Source: Methanosarcinaceae archaeon
GTDB taxonomy: Archaea; Halobacteriota; Methanosarcinia; Methanosarcinales; Methanosarcinaceae
Direction of reading: 5' to 3'
DNA: 8,733 nucleotides
NCBI GenBank assembly: GCA_016926455.1
Contig: JAFGOO010000057.1
Coordinates: 1 to 8,733, forward strand
In this document: one piece after another, positions 1 through 6,516 of the stretch
Layout of the letters: every line of letters starts with the position of its first letter
Numbering within the stretch: the first letter of the stretch is position 1
Position numbers and translations under genes: made by a program
The notes under the pieces: generated by a model
What the model saw: the letters and a program-made list of their open reading frames with translations, nothing else
What the model was told of the DNA's origin: nothing
The model's database searches: none

Positions 1-177
1 AAATCGCCTGTGGACCCGCTGGCTGCAAAGATTATTGAACGCTGCAGGATTGAGACCATTGTAATGGATGGCAGTGACCCGGCTGTAGTTTTGGACGTTA
101 TCATGCATATAGGCGCTAAAAAAGAACCATTGTCACGTATTAATTCTGGGACAATTATCGGTTTTGATGATCAGTAA
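1..177 (+). CDS. pyrH: Archaeal UMP kinase, C-terminal end (partial)
   Basis: An open frame from the window edge to TAA at 175-177 encodes 58 residues with no start. It reads DPLAAKIIERCRIETIVMDG and, further on, ends in NSGTIIGFDDQ. The pattern 'D-P-x-A-x-K-I-x-E-x-x-x-I-x-T-x-V-x-D-G-x-D-P' followed by a closing G-T-I-I is the usual C-terminus of archaeal UMP kinases (amino-acid kinase fold, UMP + ATP to UDP + ADP, pyrimidine nucleotide synthesis, cytoplasm). The catalytic and ATP-binding glycine-rich parts lie outside the window. The segment between DGSDP and GTII is somewhat longer than I expect for the family. The gene ends 14 nt before the next start on the same strand, so it may be co-transcribed with the transporter genes, though no functional link is evident. 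Another amino-acid kinase family member cannot be excluded from 58 residues. Confidence 0.62.
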   Translation, partial: KSPVDPLAAKIIERCRIETIVMDGSDPAVVLDVIMHIGAKKEPLSRINSGTIIGFDDQ

Positions 178-191
178 ACTTGGATCGGACT

Positions 192-1262
192 ATGTTGAGT
201 AAATTTATAATTAAAATTTTCTCCATCATATTGATTCTTTCTATATCCTCACTTGGAGGTGCTTCATCCCCAAGAGGTACCGTAGATATTGTGGATATCT
301 TCTCGGATGAAAATCTGTGCGACACAACCATCAGGTTCAATGAGCCTGTGGAAAACGCAAAACTGGTTTTTGAAATGCTGCATAATGGGGAATTAGTGGA
401 TTTAATAACCATTGATATCGGCTCAGTGCCTGCAGGAGAGGTTACAAAAATAGTTTTCTGGAGAGAAAACGAGCTGGAATATAATTATTATAACACCACT
501 TTAAGTGTGTATGTAAGCAATGAACTTGCTGGCAGTGCATCATATCCGTTTACGTACAATACTATCTCACTACCACGGTTTAGGGTAATGGATTTCAGTG
601 CAGACAGCTCAAAGGCCACGATAGTTATCAGTCCAACAAGCATTTACAAGCCGGGTGTATTAGACATCGTGGTTAAGCTGCTCAAAGGCGATGAAGTGGT
701 ATATAAAGAGACAATGGACAATGTGGCCATACTTCAGTCAAAGGAGATTCAGATAAAATGGCCTGTTCTTCTTGAAAGTAAATCAGAATACACTGCGACG
801 CTTTTGGCCTACTCTCATGACCCGGACATCACGGTATCATACATTTCCGATTTCACGGCATCAGAGGATGTTGATATCATTGATGATGAGGTGGACGTGG
901 ACGAGTTCGGTGCAAGTGTGGACATAATCGGAAGGTCACAGGTGCCTTTCAAAGGTACAGTTCTTTTAGAACTCGAAAAAGACAGAGAGAACATCGTTTT
1001 TGAGGAGAAGAGTGAAATTCTCATCAATAATAAGGATGACACAATAGGGGTCGTCTGGAACGATCTGCCGGGTGGAGAATATAATGTAACGATTTACGTT
1101 TTAACCCCAGAACGAACCGTACTGGATAGCTACGAAACCATAATTCGCCTACCTGAACCGATTATTCTGGGGACAGAAGTAGAAACAAATGCACCTGGTT
1201 TCGGGTTTATTGGTGGGTTGGTTGTTCTGGCTATTTCAGGTATGTTGATTCGGCGTTTTTAA
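192..1262 (+). CDS. Secreted PGF-CTERM surface protein partnering a MacB-type ABC transporter
   Basis: 356 residues from ATG at 192; an in-frame TTG at 180 would add four residues, but ATG is preferred because neither start has a strong ribosome site. Residues 1-25 are a basic-then-hydrophobic signal peptide (MLSKFIIKIFSIILILSISS). The body is beta-rich with repeated strand-like patterns resembling tandem Ig/CARDB-like modules found in archaeal surface proteins; I recognise no catalytic motif. The C-terminus has the tripartite PGF-CTERM signal: P-G-F at residues 335-337, a hydrophobic helix, and a terminal R-R-F. In known systems archaeosortase A removes this tail and the protein is lipid-anchored at the outer face of the membrane. 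The gene is 10 nt upstream of the FtsX-like permease and shares its direction, so it is probably the extracytoplasmic partner of that transporter, playing a part comparable to MacA or a substrate-handling subunit. The exact role is not known. Confidence 0.72.
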   Translation: MLSKFIIKIFSIILILSISSLGGASSPRGTVDIVDIFSDENLCDTTIRFNEPVENAKLVFEMLHNGELVDLITIDIGSVPAGEVTKIVFWRENELEYNYYNTTLSVYVSNELAGSASYPFTYNTISLPRFRVMDFSADSSKATIVISPTSIYKPGVLDIVVKLLKGDEVVYKETMDNVAILQSKEIQIKWPVLLESKSEYTATLLAYSHDPDITVSYISDFTASEDVDIIDDEVDVDEFGASVDIIGRSQVPFKGTVLLELEKDRENIVFEEKSEILINNKDDTIGVVWNDLPGGEYNVTIYVLTPERTVLDSYETIIRLPEPIILGTEVETNAPGFGFIGGLVVLAISGMLIRRF

Positions 1263-1267
1263 GGGAG
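1263..1267 (+). promoter_or_regulatory. Shine-Dalgarno site of the ABC permease gene
   Basis: GGGAG lies five bases before ATG at 1273, immediately after the TAA of the preceding gene (1260-1262). It supports 1273 as the true start and translation from a shared transcript. Confidence 0.7.
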
Positions 1268-1272
1268 ATTGG

Positions 1273-2388
1273 ATGTTTGACATAATCATTCGTAGTGCGA
1301 CGCAGCGTAAGGTGAGAAGCGGGCTCACAGTTTCTGGCATAGCCCTTGGTATTTTTGCGTTGGTTGTTATGGGTGCAATGTCAGAGAACTTTAACCAGAC
1401 ATTTGAAAATTCCATGAGCCTAACCAGTGACAAAATCCGGGTGTTTGCAGAAAGCGGGATGTTTGGGGGTGGCCTTACAGATGATAAAGTGCCTGATGTT
1501 AAGCGTGTACCCGGTGTGAAGGACGCATATGGTATCCTGCTGACGACCTTTGATGAAGACCAGATGGGTATGAGTGGGAAACAGATATTTGCTCTGCCTC
1601 CCGAGAAAAGTAGGATTGCACTAGATCCGGTGAAACTGAAGGCAGGTCGCTTTTTGGAGCCGGGTGATACGTATCAGATACTGGTAGGAACAAGCATAGC
1701 TGGTGAGTACGACCTTCAGATTGGTAGCAAGCTTGAGATACATGACAAGAATTTTACGGTTATCGGTATCCTTGAATACACTGGTTCTTTTTTTGACAGC
1801 ACTGCCGCGATTCCACTGGAAACAGCTCAGGATATCTACAATCTTGAACATTCTCTTTCAACCATCTTTGCAGTACCAGAAGAGGGGATAGACTCTGACA
1901 TCCTTGCCAAGAGGATTGAGCTGAATGTCAAGGGGACTAGTACTCTTTCTCCCCGTGAACTGCAGGAACAGGCAAGTCAATCTCTTCTGATTTTCAGTGT
2001 GATAACCATAAGTTCTGCACTTCTGGCAGCAATTATTGGTGGTTTGAGTGTAATGAATACCATGCTCATGTCTGTTACAGAGAGGACTCGGGAGTTTGGT
2101 ATATTGAGGGCCATGGGTGCAGAGACAAAGGACATTCTTTTGATCACTTTGGGCGAAGCGGCGCTTTTGGGTATTATTGGTGGATTATTGGGTATTGGGA
2201 TTGGCAGTGCAGCAGTCTATTTGATAAATTTATGGCTTGCAGGAAAGGGAATCATACTTTTTGCCATCACCCAAAGGCTTCTTGTGGTTGCCCTGCTATT
2301 TGCAACGGTCATCGGGACGATCTCGGGTTTGTATCCTGCTTACCGTGCCACAAAGATGAGTCCAATGGAGGCACTCAGGTATGGATGA
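1273..2388 (+). CDS. ABC transporter permease, MacB/FtsX family
   Basis: 371 residues, a normal length for a MacB-type permease. Layout: a short cytoplasmic N-terminus, TM1 at about 17-36, a large extracytoplasmic MacB_PCD-type domain at about 40-235, then TM2 238-262, TM3 289-318 and TM4 336-356. The strongest family marks are SVMNTMLMSVTERTREFGILRAMGA (about 259-283; MNTM, then the E-R-x-x-E-x-G-x-x-R-A-x-G coupling helix that contacts the ATPase) and the C-terminal LYPAYRATKMSPMEALRYG. This family couples ATP hydrolysis in the cytoplasm to conformational work on the outer side: lipoprotein release, peptide or toxin export, or cell-wall enzyme control. The archaeal substrate is unknown. It lies between the PGF-CTERM protein and the ATPase in one operon; its last 8 bases overlap the ATPase start, so the two subunits are probably translationally coupled in equal amounts. 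Confidence 0.9.
   Translation: MFDIIIRSATQRKVRSGLTVSGIALGIFALVVMGAMSENFNQTFENSMSLTSDKIRVFAESGMFGGGLTDDKVPDVKRVPGVKDAYGILLTTFDEDQMGMSGKQIFALPPEKSRIALDPVKLKAGRFLEPGDTYQILVGTSIAGEYDLQIGSKLEIHDKNFTVIGILEYTGSFFDSTAAIPLETAQDIYNLEHSLSTIFAVPEEGIDSDILAKRIELNVKGTSTLSPRELQEQASQSLLIFSVITISSALLAAIIGGLSVMNTMLMSVTERTREFGILRAMGAETKDILLITLGEAALLGIIGGLLGIGIGSAAVYLINLWLAGKGIILFAITQRLLVVALLFATVIGTISGLYPAYRATKMSPMEALRYG
2367..2371 (+). promoter_or_regulatory. Shine-Dalgarno site of the ABC ATPase gene, inside the permease gene
   Basis: GGAGG inside the permease reading frame, nine bases before ATG at 2381. It fixes the ATPase start even though that start overlaps the permease stop codon, and supports coupled translation. 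Confidence 0.7.
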
Positions 2389-3061
2389 TATTATCCTAGA
2401 TGTTAGGGATATTTCCAAGATATACATGCAGGGAAAGATACCTGTAAATGCACTTCACGATGTCACCTTTTATGTGAAGAAAGGGGAGTTTGTATCAATT
2501 ATGGGGCCAAGCGGCTCTGGAAAGTCTACACTGATGGGTATCGTGGGGTGTCTGGAAAAGCCAACTGCTGGAAAGGTAATTATTGATGGTATCGAGGTTA
2601 CCAGTGTATCTGATGGGCAACTTCCCAGAATACGGCGGGAGAAGATAGGTTTTGTGTTCCAGCATTACAATCTCCTTAATTCCCTGACAGCACTTGGGAA
2701 TGTTGAACTTGCAATGCGTTTTTCTAAAGTTTCTAGGCAAGAGAGGGTTGAGCGTGCAGAGACACTCTTGAAAAAACTGGGTCTTGGGGATCGATTGAAC
2801 CACAGGCCAACTGAGCTTTCAGGCGGGGAACAGCAGCGTGTTTCAATAGCCAGGGCAATGGCAAACTGGCCAGCCATAATTCTTGCTGATGAACCGACCG
2901 GTGAGGTAGACAGTAAGACGCGTGATGCAATCGTTGAAACGTTCAAGTTGCTAAAGTCCAGAGGACAGACGATTATTGTTGTCACCCACGATCCCGATGT
3001 TGCAAAACATTGCGACCGTGTTCTGCGGATCGTGGACGGCACTGTTGTAGATTCAGACTAG
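2381..3061 (+). CDS. ABC transporter ATP-binding protein, MacB/LolD family
   Basis: 226 residues, the normal size of a stand-alone LolD/MacB-type ATPase. All nucleotide-binding elements are present: Walker A GPSGSGKST (42-50), Q-loop Q94 in FVFQHYNLL, signature LSGGEQQR (146-153), Walker B IILADE (166-171) followed by the D-loop with EVD in place of the more frequent ALD/NLD, and H-loop H203 in VVTHD. It should dimerise on the cytoplasmic side of the preceding permease and power it. The start overlaps the permease by 8 nt. The family is called confidently from the 'P-V-x-A-L-x-D-V' beginning and the MGPSGSGKST motif; the transported substrate cannot be read from the sequence. The gene ends 9 nt inside the convergent ribose-1,5-bisphosphate isomerase gene. 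Confidence 0.93.
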   Translation: MDDIILDVRDISKIYMQGKIPVNALHDVTFYVKKGEFVSIMGPSGSGKSTLMGIVGCLEKPTAGKVIIDGIEVTSVSDGQLPRIRREKIGFVFQHYNLLNSLTALGNVELAMRFSKVSRQERVERAETLLKKLGLGDRLNHRPTELSGGEQQRVSIARAMANWPAIILADEPTGEVDSKTRDAIVETFKLLKSRGQTIIVVTHDPDVAKHCDRVLRIVDGTVVDSD

Positions 3062-3979
3062 GTCTTTCAATTCCCATCCAAGATGTTCTTTGATGACTGT
3101 GTATGCCATACCAGGTGGCAGCGCTCCTCCATCGGTGATGATGAGATCGATATATTCAGGAGGGGTTATGTCAAAAGCGGGATTTTTTACAATGACGTTT
3201 TGCAAGTTTTCCAGTTCTCTAGGTTCGATTACCTCATCTATTGACCGTTCCTCGATTTTGATGAGCTCACCTAAAATGGTATTGGGGCTGAACTTGTAGG
3301 TTTCGGCTGCTGCAAGAAAATTTACCCGGGCTTCGTGTGCAGCCAGTGCAAGCTGGGATGTCCCGATTTTGTTGACAAGGGCACCGTTGACAGCAATGGC
3401 ATCCGCACCCACAATAACGTTGTCAACGTATTTCATAAAGTAGCGTGCCGCCGAATCGACGATGAGAGTTGTGGGTATCCCAAAGTCGTTGAGGTGTTTG
3501 ATGGTGAGAAGCCCCTGTTTTCTTGGTCGTGTCTCGGTGGCGATGACCGATATGTTCTTGCCTTGCTCAAATGCAGTTGTGATGACCGAAAGTGCTGCAT
3601 GGGAGTTGCAGTGGGTCATTATCAAGTCACCTTCATGGATTCTTCTGGCTCCGATAGTTCCAATCTTTTCAAGGGCTTCATCTGCCTGTTTGATAAAGCG
3701 ACTGGCGTTGTTAATGATTTCCTGTCTTGCATCTTCCACTGTGGAGGCAGTATATTTTGTTGTGAGCCTGACCGCATTTGGCAGCGAGACTGCGGTTGGT
3801 CTGGTATCAATGAGGATGTTTGCAGCATCTGCGATCATAGAATCGAATTGTTCCATTGATTCTGCTTTGAGGGTTTCTGCATACTCGCGAAGTGCAAAAG
3901 CTGCAGAAGTTGCGATTCTACCTGCACCGCGTATCTCCATTGTGCGTATCTTTTCTGCGGTTTCGAGAAGGTGGTTCAT
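3053..3979 (-). CDS. Ribose-1,5-bisphosphate isomerase (eIF2B alpha/beta/delta-like family)
   Basis: 308 residues, close to the length of characterised archaeal R15P isomerases. The enzyme converts ribose-1,5-bisphosphate, made by AMP phosphorylase, to ribulose-1,5-bisphosphate for form III RuBisCO, sending AMP ribose into 3-phosphoglycerate. Family marks: N-terminal IRGAGRIA (16-23), THCNS with Cys124, the ATETRPRKQG segment (146-155), and GADAI with Asp192. The Cys and Asp correspond by context to the catalytic pair described in the Thermococcus enzyme. A C-terminal DLIITDGGALPPG (eIF2B-like end) completes the fold. The same fold includes methylthioribose-1-phosphate isomerase and eIF2B subunits; the HCNS/GAD combination and the RGAGRI start favour R15P isomerase. 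Neither RuBisCO nor AMP phosphorylase is in the window. The gene starts about 27 nt from a minus-strand TATA-like box and looks monocistronic. Confidence 0.85.
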   Translation of the reverse strand: MNHLLETAEKIRTMEIRGAGRIATSAAFALREYAETLKAESMEQFDSMIADAANILIDTRPTAVSLPNAVRLTTKYTASTVEDARQEIINNASRFIKQADEALEKIGTIGARRIHEGDLIMTHCNSHAALSVITTAFEQGKNISVIATETRPRKQGLLTIKHLNDFGIPTTLIVDSAARYFMKYVDNVIVGADAIAVNGALVNKIGTSQLALAAHEARVNFLAAAETYKFSPNTILGELIKIEERSIDEVIEPRELENLQNVIVKNPAFDITPPEYIDLIITDGGALPPGMAYTVIKEHLGWELKDLV

Positions 3980-4000
3980 GGATGATAGATTGATGTTGTT

Positions 4001-4010
4001 TAATTTATAT
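4001..4010 (-). promoter_or_regulatory. TATA-like box of the R15P isomerase gene
   Basis: On the minus strand this reads ATATAAATTA, centred about 27 nt before the ATG at 3979. In archaea that spacing predicts a transcript starting at or very near the start codon (leaderless), which fits the absence of a Shine-Dalgarno site. Confidence 0.5.
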
Positions 4011-4097
4011 GTATCTTTTTTAAAAGTGAATATTGGGAATTATTAATACATTTTTTCAACGCACCAAAAAACAAAGATACTGATTATAATAATTATG

Positions 4098-4121
4098 ATG
4101 TATATCAAATATTTTATACAT
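4098..4121. repeat. AT-rich inverted repeat, possible left-end hairpin of the mini-element
   Basis: ATGTATA (4098-4104) pairs with TATACAT (4115-4121) around a 10-base loop. It sits just upstream of the Shine-Dalgarno/ATG that leads into the right-end hairpin at 4173-4193. It could be the left-end structure of the same element or a promoter region; AT-rich sequence makes chance repeats common, so support is weak. Confidence 0.3.
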
Positions 4122-4127
4122 TTTAGT

Positions 4128-4204
4128 GGAGGATACTATGTTACGACTAATGGGGGGCAGGGGTAGAGAAAGCCCATGAACTTTAGTCGTGGGAGCAGTC
4201 ACTT
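4128..4204 (+). mobile_element. Internally deleted IS200/IS605-family remnant with right-end hairpin
   Basis: A hairpin CCCATGA (4173-4179) / TCGTGGG (4187-4193), 7 bp with one G-T pair and a 7-base loop ACTTTAG, is followed by AGCAGTCAC. This is the usual look of the right end of archaeal tnpB-carrying IS200/IS605 elements, where the transcript also forms the 3' scaffold of the TnpB guide RNA. Upstream, GGAGG (4128-4132) precedes ATG at 4138, which opens as M-L-R (a common TnpB beginning) but stops after 12 codons at the TGA inside the hairpin arm. I infer that nearly all of a tnpB gene has been deleted, leaving its start joined to the right end, as in palindrome-associated non-autonomous derivatives. 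The upstream boundary is uncertain. ACTAA at 4146-4150 can pair with the loop and arm TTAGT, as expected of a pseudoknot. Confidence 0.55.
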
Positions 4205-4215
4205 ATCCCATAAGT
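4201..4215. promoter_or_regulatory. Short inverted repeat at the AI-2E gene promoter
   Basis: ACTTAT-CCC-ATAAGT is a perfect 6-bp inverted repeat with a 3-base centre. It lies directly between the mini-element right end and the TATA-like box at 4216-4228, the place where a repressor or activator would bind. Its left half (ACTTATCC) also occurs in front of dinB at 5399-5406. Confidence 0.35.
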
Positions 4216-4228
4216 AAATATATATAAC
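4216..4228 (+). promoter_or_regulatory. TATA-like box of the AI-2E family gene
   Basis: AAATATATATAAC is centred about 29 nt before ATG 4251. The spacing fits archaeal TATA to start, so the transcript is probably leaderless or nearly so. Confidence 0.5.
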
Positions 4229-4250
4229 AATTGAACAAATCATGTAATGC

Positions 4251-5357
4251 ATGGATTACAATGGACGTTTCAAAAAGATTGCTGAAGCCACCATCATTTT
4301 TGTAATCATTGCAGTCATATACATAACTAAGGAATTTGTGAGCATAATCCTATTAAGCATCTTCTTTGCCTACATGCTGAACCCTGCATATTCTTATTTA
4401 CTGCGGATTACAAAAAATAAGCAGTTATCAGCATTTCTGTCCATATTGATGGTTTTTGTCGCTTTAGGATTATTCGTAATCGTGATCATTGACCCGCTGT
4501 TGACCGAAGTATCAAAGATATCGGAATCATCGGATGAGGTCTATCTGGAGATGACTGTATTTTTTGATAGCATTGTCGATCGTATCCACATATACCTACC
4601 GGCGGGAGCGTCTAACTACACAGAACAGATAAGCAGTCTAATTTCTGCTCCTGCAAGCTGGTTAATCCCAAAAGCTGCTGGTGTTGTCTCTGAATTTGCT
4701 TCGAACATCCCCATATACCTTGTCGGCATCGCTGTAGCCACAATGCTCACATATTACCTACTAATGGATGGAAGAAGTGGTATTGATGCTGCCCTTGGCC
4801 TCCTGCCTGAAAAAAAGATCATCTGGTACTTCCTGAATGAACTAAACCTGATTTACCACAGTCTCTTTAATGTATACTTCATTACCTGCATCCTGACAGG
4901 AATCATTGCTGTAGCTGGTTTTTTTTCACTTGGGGTTCCATATCCGATTGCATGGGGTATGGTTACAGCCATCTTCGCACTGCTTCCCATTATGGGACCT
5001 GGAACCGTCTACTATCCCATGGCACTATATTATTTCTTGCTCTCTGACTATACAACAGCCTTAATTTTGATTATATTTGGGACAGTGTTCCTTGATGTGA
5101 TTCCCTCCAATCTCATACGCCCCCGTCTTGCCATGAAAGGTGCATCCATACATCCGGTGATCACCCTGTTATCATTTACTGCACCGCTTTTCGTGATTGG
5201 ACCTATCGGAATAATCGTAGGACCCAGCTTGTATGGATTCCTGCTGGCTGCGTACAGGACACAGGTAAATATTTCGGTAAACAGTGAGCTAATCAATGAG
5301 AAAAGGGATGATATAGACGGTGAGGATATGGCTATTGAGAACGCAGTCGACATCTAA
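4251..5357 (+). CDS. AI-2E (PerM/TqsA) family membrane transporter
   Basis: 368 residues, typical of the family. The protein is strongly hydrophobic: two TM helices near residues 12-45, one at 62-82, a soluble stretch of about 70 residues (83-152), then a C-terminal cluster at about 153-172, 207-227, 233-265, 269-288 and 303-338. This '3 + loop + 5' arrangement is the AI-2E/PerM pattern. Conserved signatures include LLPIMGPG (244-251), NLIRPRL (287-293), HPVITLLS (301-308) and GPIGIIVGP (317-325). Members have been linked to quorum-signal export (TqsA) and to sodium/proton exchange in haloalkaliphiles; which applies in archaea is unresolved, so I give only the family. It has its own promoter, next to the mini-element remnant, and is followed 57 nt later by dinB, which has a separate promoter. 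The acidic tail after residue 345 is variable. Confidence 0.85.
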   Translation: MDYNGRFKKIAEATIIFVIIAVIYITKEFVSIILLSIFFAYMLNPAYSYLLRITKNKQLSAFLSILMVFVALGLFVIVIIDPLLTEVSKISESSDEVYLEMTVFFDSIVDRIHIYLPAGASNYTEQISSLISAPASWLIPKAAGVVSEFASNIPIYLVGIAVATMLTYYLLMDGRSGIDAALGLLPEKKIIWYFLNELNLIYHSLFNVYFITCILTGIIAVAGFFSLGVPYPIAWGMVTAIFALLPIMGPGTVYYPMALYYFLLSDYTTALILIIFGTVFLDVIPSNLIRPRLAMKGASIHPVITLLSFTAPLFVIGPIGIIVGPSLYGFLLAAYRTQVNISVNSELINEKRDDIDGEDMAIENAVDI

Positions 5358-5376
5358 GTCCTTGCAACTAACCGAA

Positions 5377-5406
5377 GGATAAGTATACAAACACTGTAAC
5401 TTATCC
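5377..5406. promoter_or_regulatory. Inverted repeat over the dinB promoter (candidate operator)
   Basis: GGATAAGT (5377-5384) and ACTTATCC (5399-5406) form a perfect 8-bp inverted repeat with a 14-base centre. It overlaps the TATA-like box AAGTATAC (5381-5388) and ends 8 nt before ATG 5415, so a protein bound there would block transcription initiation. No LexA-type system is expected in archaea; the binding factor is unknown. Confidence 0.45.
5381..5388 (+). promoter_or_regulatory. TATA-like box of dinB
   Basis: AAGTATAC is centred about 30 nt upstream of ATG 5415, the distance expected for a leaderless archaeal transcript. It lies inside the inverted repeat at 5377-5406. Confidence 0.4.
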
Positions 5407-5414
5407 ATATAACA

Positions 5415-6509
5415 ATGGAACGTGTGATCATCCATGTGGACATGGACTACTTCTATGCTGCAATTGAGGAGCGTGAGAATCCTTCTCTGAGGGGGAAAGC
5501 CGTTGTTGTGTGCATGTATTCAGGTCGTGGTGAGACCAGCGGGTCGGTGAGCACCTGTAATTATATCGCCCGGAAGGACGGGATACACTCGGGGATGCCC
5601 TGTTCCCGTGCAAAGGCGATAAAACCTGATTCAATCTTCCTTCCTGTACGAAAGGAGTTCTACAGTTCTGTATCTGACAGCGTAATGGAAATACTCAGGG
5701 GATATGCCGACAGCAGCGAATTGTTTGAGCAGATAAGCATAGATGAGGCGTTCATTGATATTACACGAACATCATTGAATGACTTTGAGCAGGCACTTAT
5801 CATTGGTATGCAAATGAAAGCGGAGATCAGGGAACAGGCGGGACTCACATGCTCAGTGGGAATCGGTCCGAACAAACTGATCGCCAAAATGGCATCCTCT
5901 GTTAGGAAACCTGATGGTATCACCGTCATAAAACCAGATGAAGTGGGAAATTTCTTAAAACCCCTGAAACTTACCAAACTCTGGGGAATCGGCAAAGTGA
6001 CGGAAGAACGGCTTCAAAAGATGGGGATTTCGACCATTGAACAGCTTGCAGTCCATGATGCTGTTGACCTGATCACAGTCTTTGGTAAAAGCAAGGGCAC
6101 ATGGTTGAAGAAGGCTGCATTAGGTATCGATGATTCTCCTGTCAAGGAGCGAGGTGGTTCTGACCAGATTGGAAGAATGGCAACGCTGCCCCAGAACACC
6201 CGGGATACTGATATGATATTCCTTGAGATGGATAGACTGGTGGATGACGTGATAGGCAAAGTCAATACCAGAAAGGTTTCCTACAGGTCGGTCACTATCA
6301 CTTTCATAACCACGGACTTCAGGACACATACAAAAAGCCGAACCCTTAATCATCCGGCAACTGATAGCTCCGTACTGCGTCAGATTGCTAGGGAAATGAT
6401 TACCGGATTTCTTAAAGAGGACACGCACAACCTGCGCCGTATTGGTATTCGTGCAGCAAACCTCCAGAAAAGCGAAGGTCAGACATCGCTGCTGGAATTT
6501 GTGGACTGA
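5415..6509 (+). CDS. dinB: DNA polymerase IV (Y-family translesion polymerase)
   Basis: 364 residues, full length. It copies past damaged bases with low fidelity and no proofreading. Palm/finger residues: HVDMDYFYA with catalytic Asp9 and probable steric-gate Tyr14 (by analogy with Dpo4 Tyr12), ISIDEAFIDIT with catalytic Asp110 and Glu111, and SVGIGPNKLIAKMAS (147-161). The thumb contains the helix-hairpin-helix LWGIGKVTEERLQKMGI (189-205); the little-finger domain follows at about 240-345. The last residues, QTSLLEF (356-362), match the C-terminal PCNA-binding (PIP) motif of archaeal Y-family polymerases, as in QTTLDKFF of Sulfolobus Dpo4, so it should be recruited by the sliding clamp. The start is supported by the HVDMD motif at residue 7 and by the promoter spacing. 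It converges with the methyltransferase gene, leaving only 7 nt between stop codons. All catalytic residues are present. Confidence 0.95.
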   Translation: MERVIIHVDMDYFYAAIEERENPSLRGKAVVVCMYSGRGETSGSVSTCNYIARKDGIHSGMPCSRAKAIKPDSIFLPVRKEFYSSVSDSVMEILRGYADSSELFEQISIDEAFIDITRTSLNDFEQALIIGMQMKAEIREQAGLTCSVGIGPNKLIAKMASSVRKPDGITVIKPDEVGNFLKPLKLTKLWGIGKVTEERLQKMGISTIEQLAVHDAVDLITVFGKSKGTWLKKAALGIDDSPVKERGGSDQIGRMATLPQNTRDTDMIFLEMDRLVDDVIGKVNTRKVSYRSVTITFITTDFRTHTKSRTLNHPATDSSVLRQIAREMITGFLKEDTHNLRRIGIRAANLQKSEGQTSLLEFVD

Positions 6510-6516
6510 GGAAATA

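Noticed and set aside
180..191. TTG at 180 as the start of the PGF-CTERM protein
   Set aside because: The four added residues (M-D-R-T) lengthen the N-region without a better ribosome site; ATG 192 gives a more usual signal peptide. It remains possible.
2495..3042. Minus-strand open frames inside the ABC ATPase gene
   Set aside because: They are antisense to a strongly conserved ATPase with all motifs intact; composition and lack of domains mark them as shadows.
3335..4046. Plus-strand open frames of 174 and 194 codons opposite the R15P isomerase gene
   Set aside because: They overlap a clearly conserved minus-strand enzyme, have no ribosome site or recognisable domain, and their residue patterns are mirror readings of that gene.
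4173..4193. Hairpin as an intrinsic transcription terminator or riboswitch
   Set aside because: There is no T-tract after the stem, no convergent gene end next to it, and near-identical copies occur at unrelated loci.
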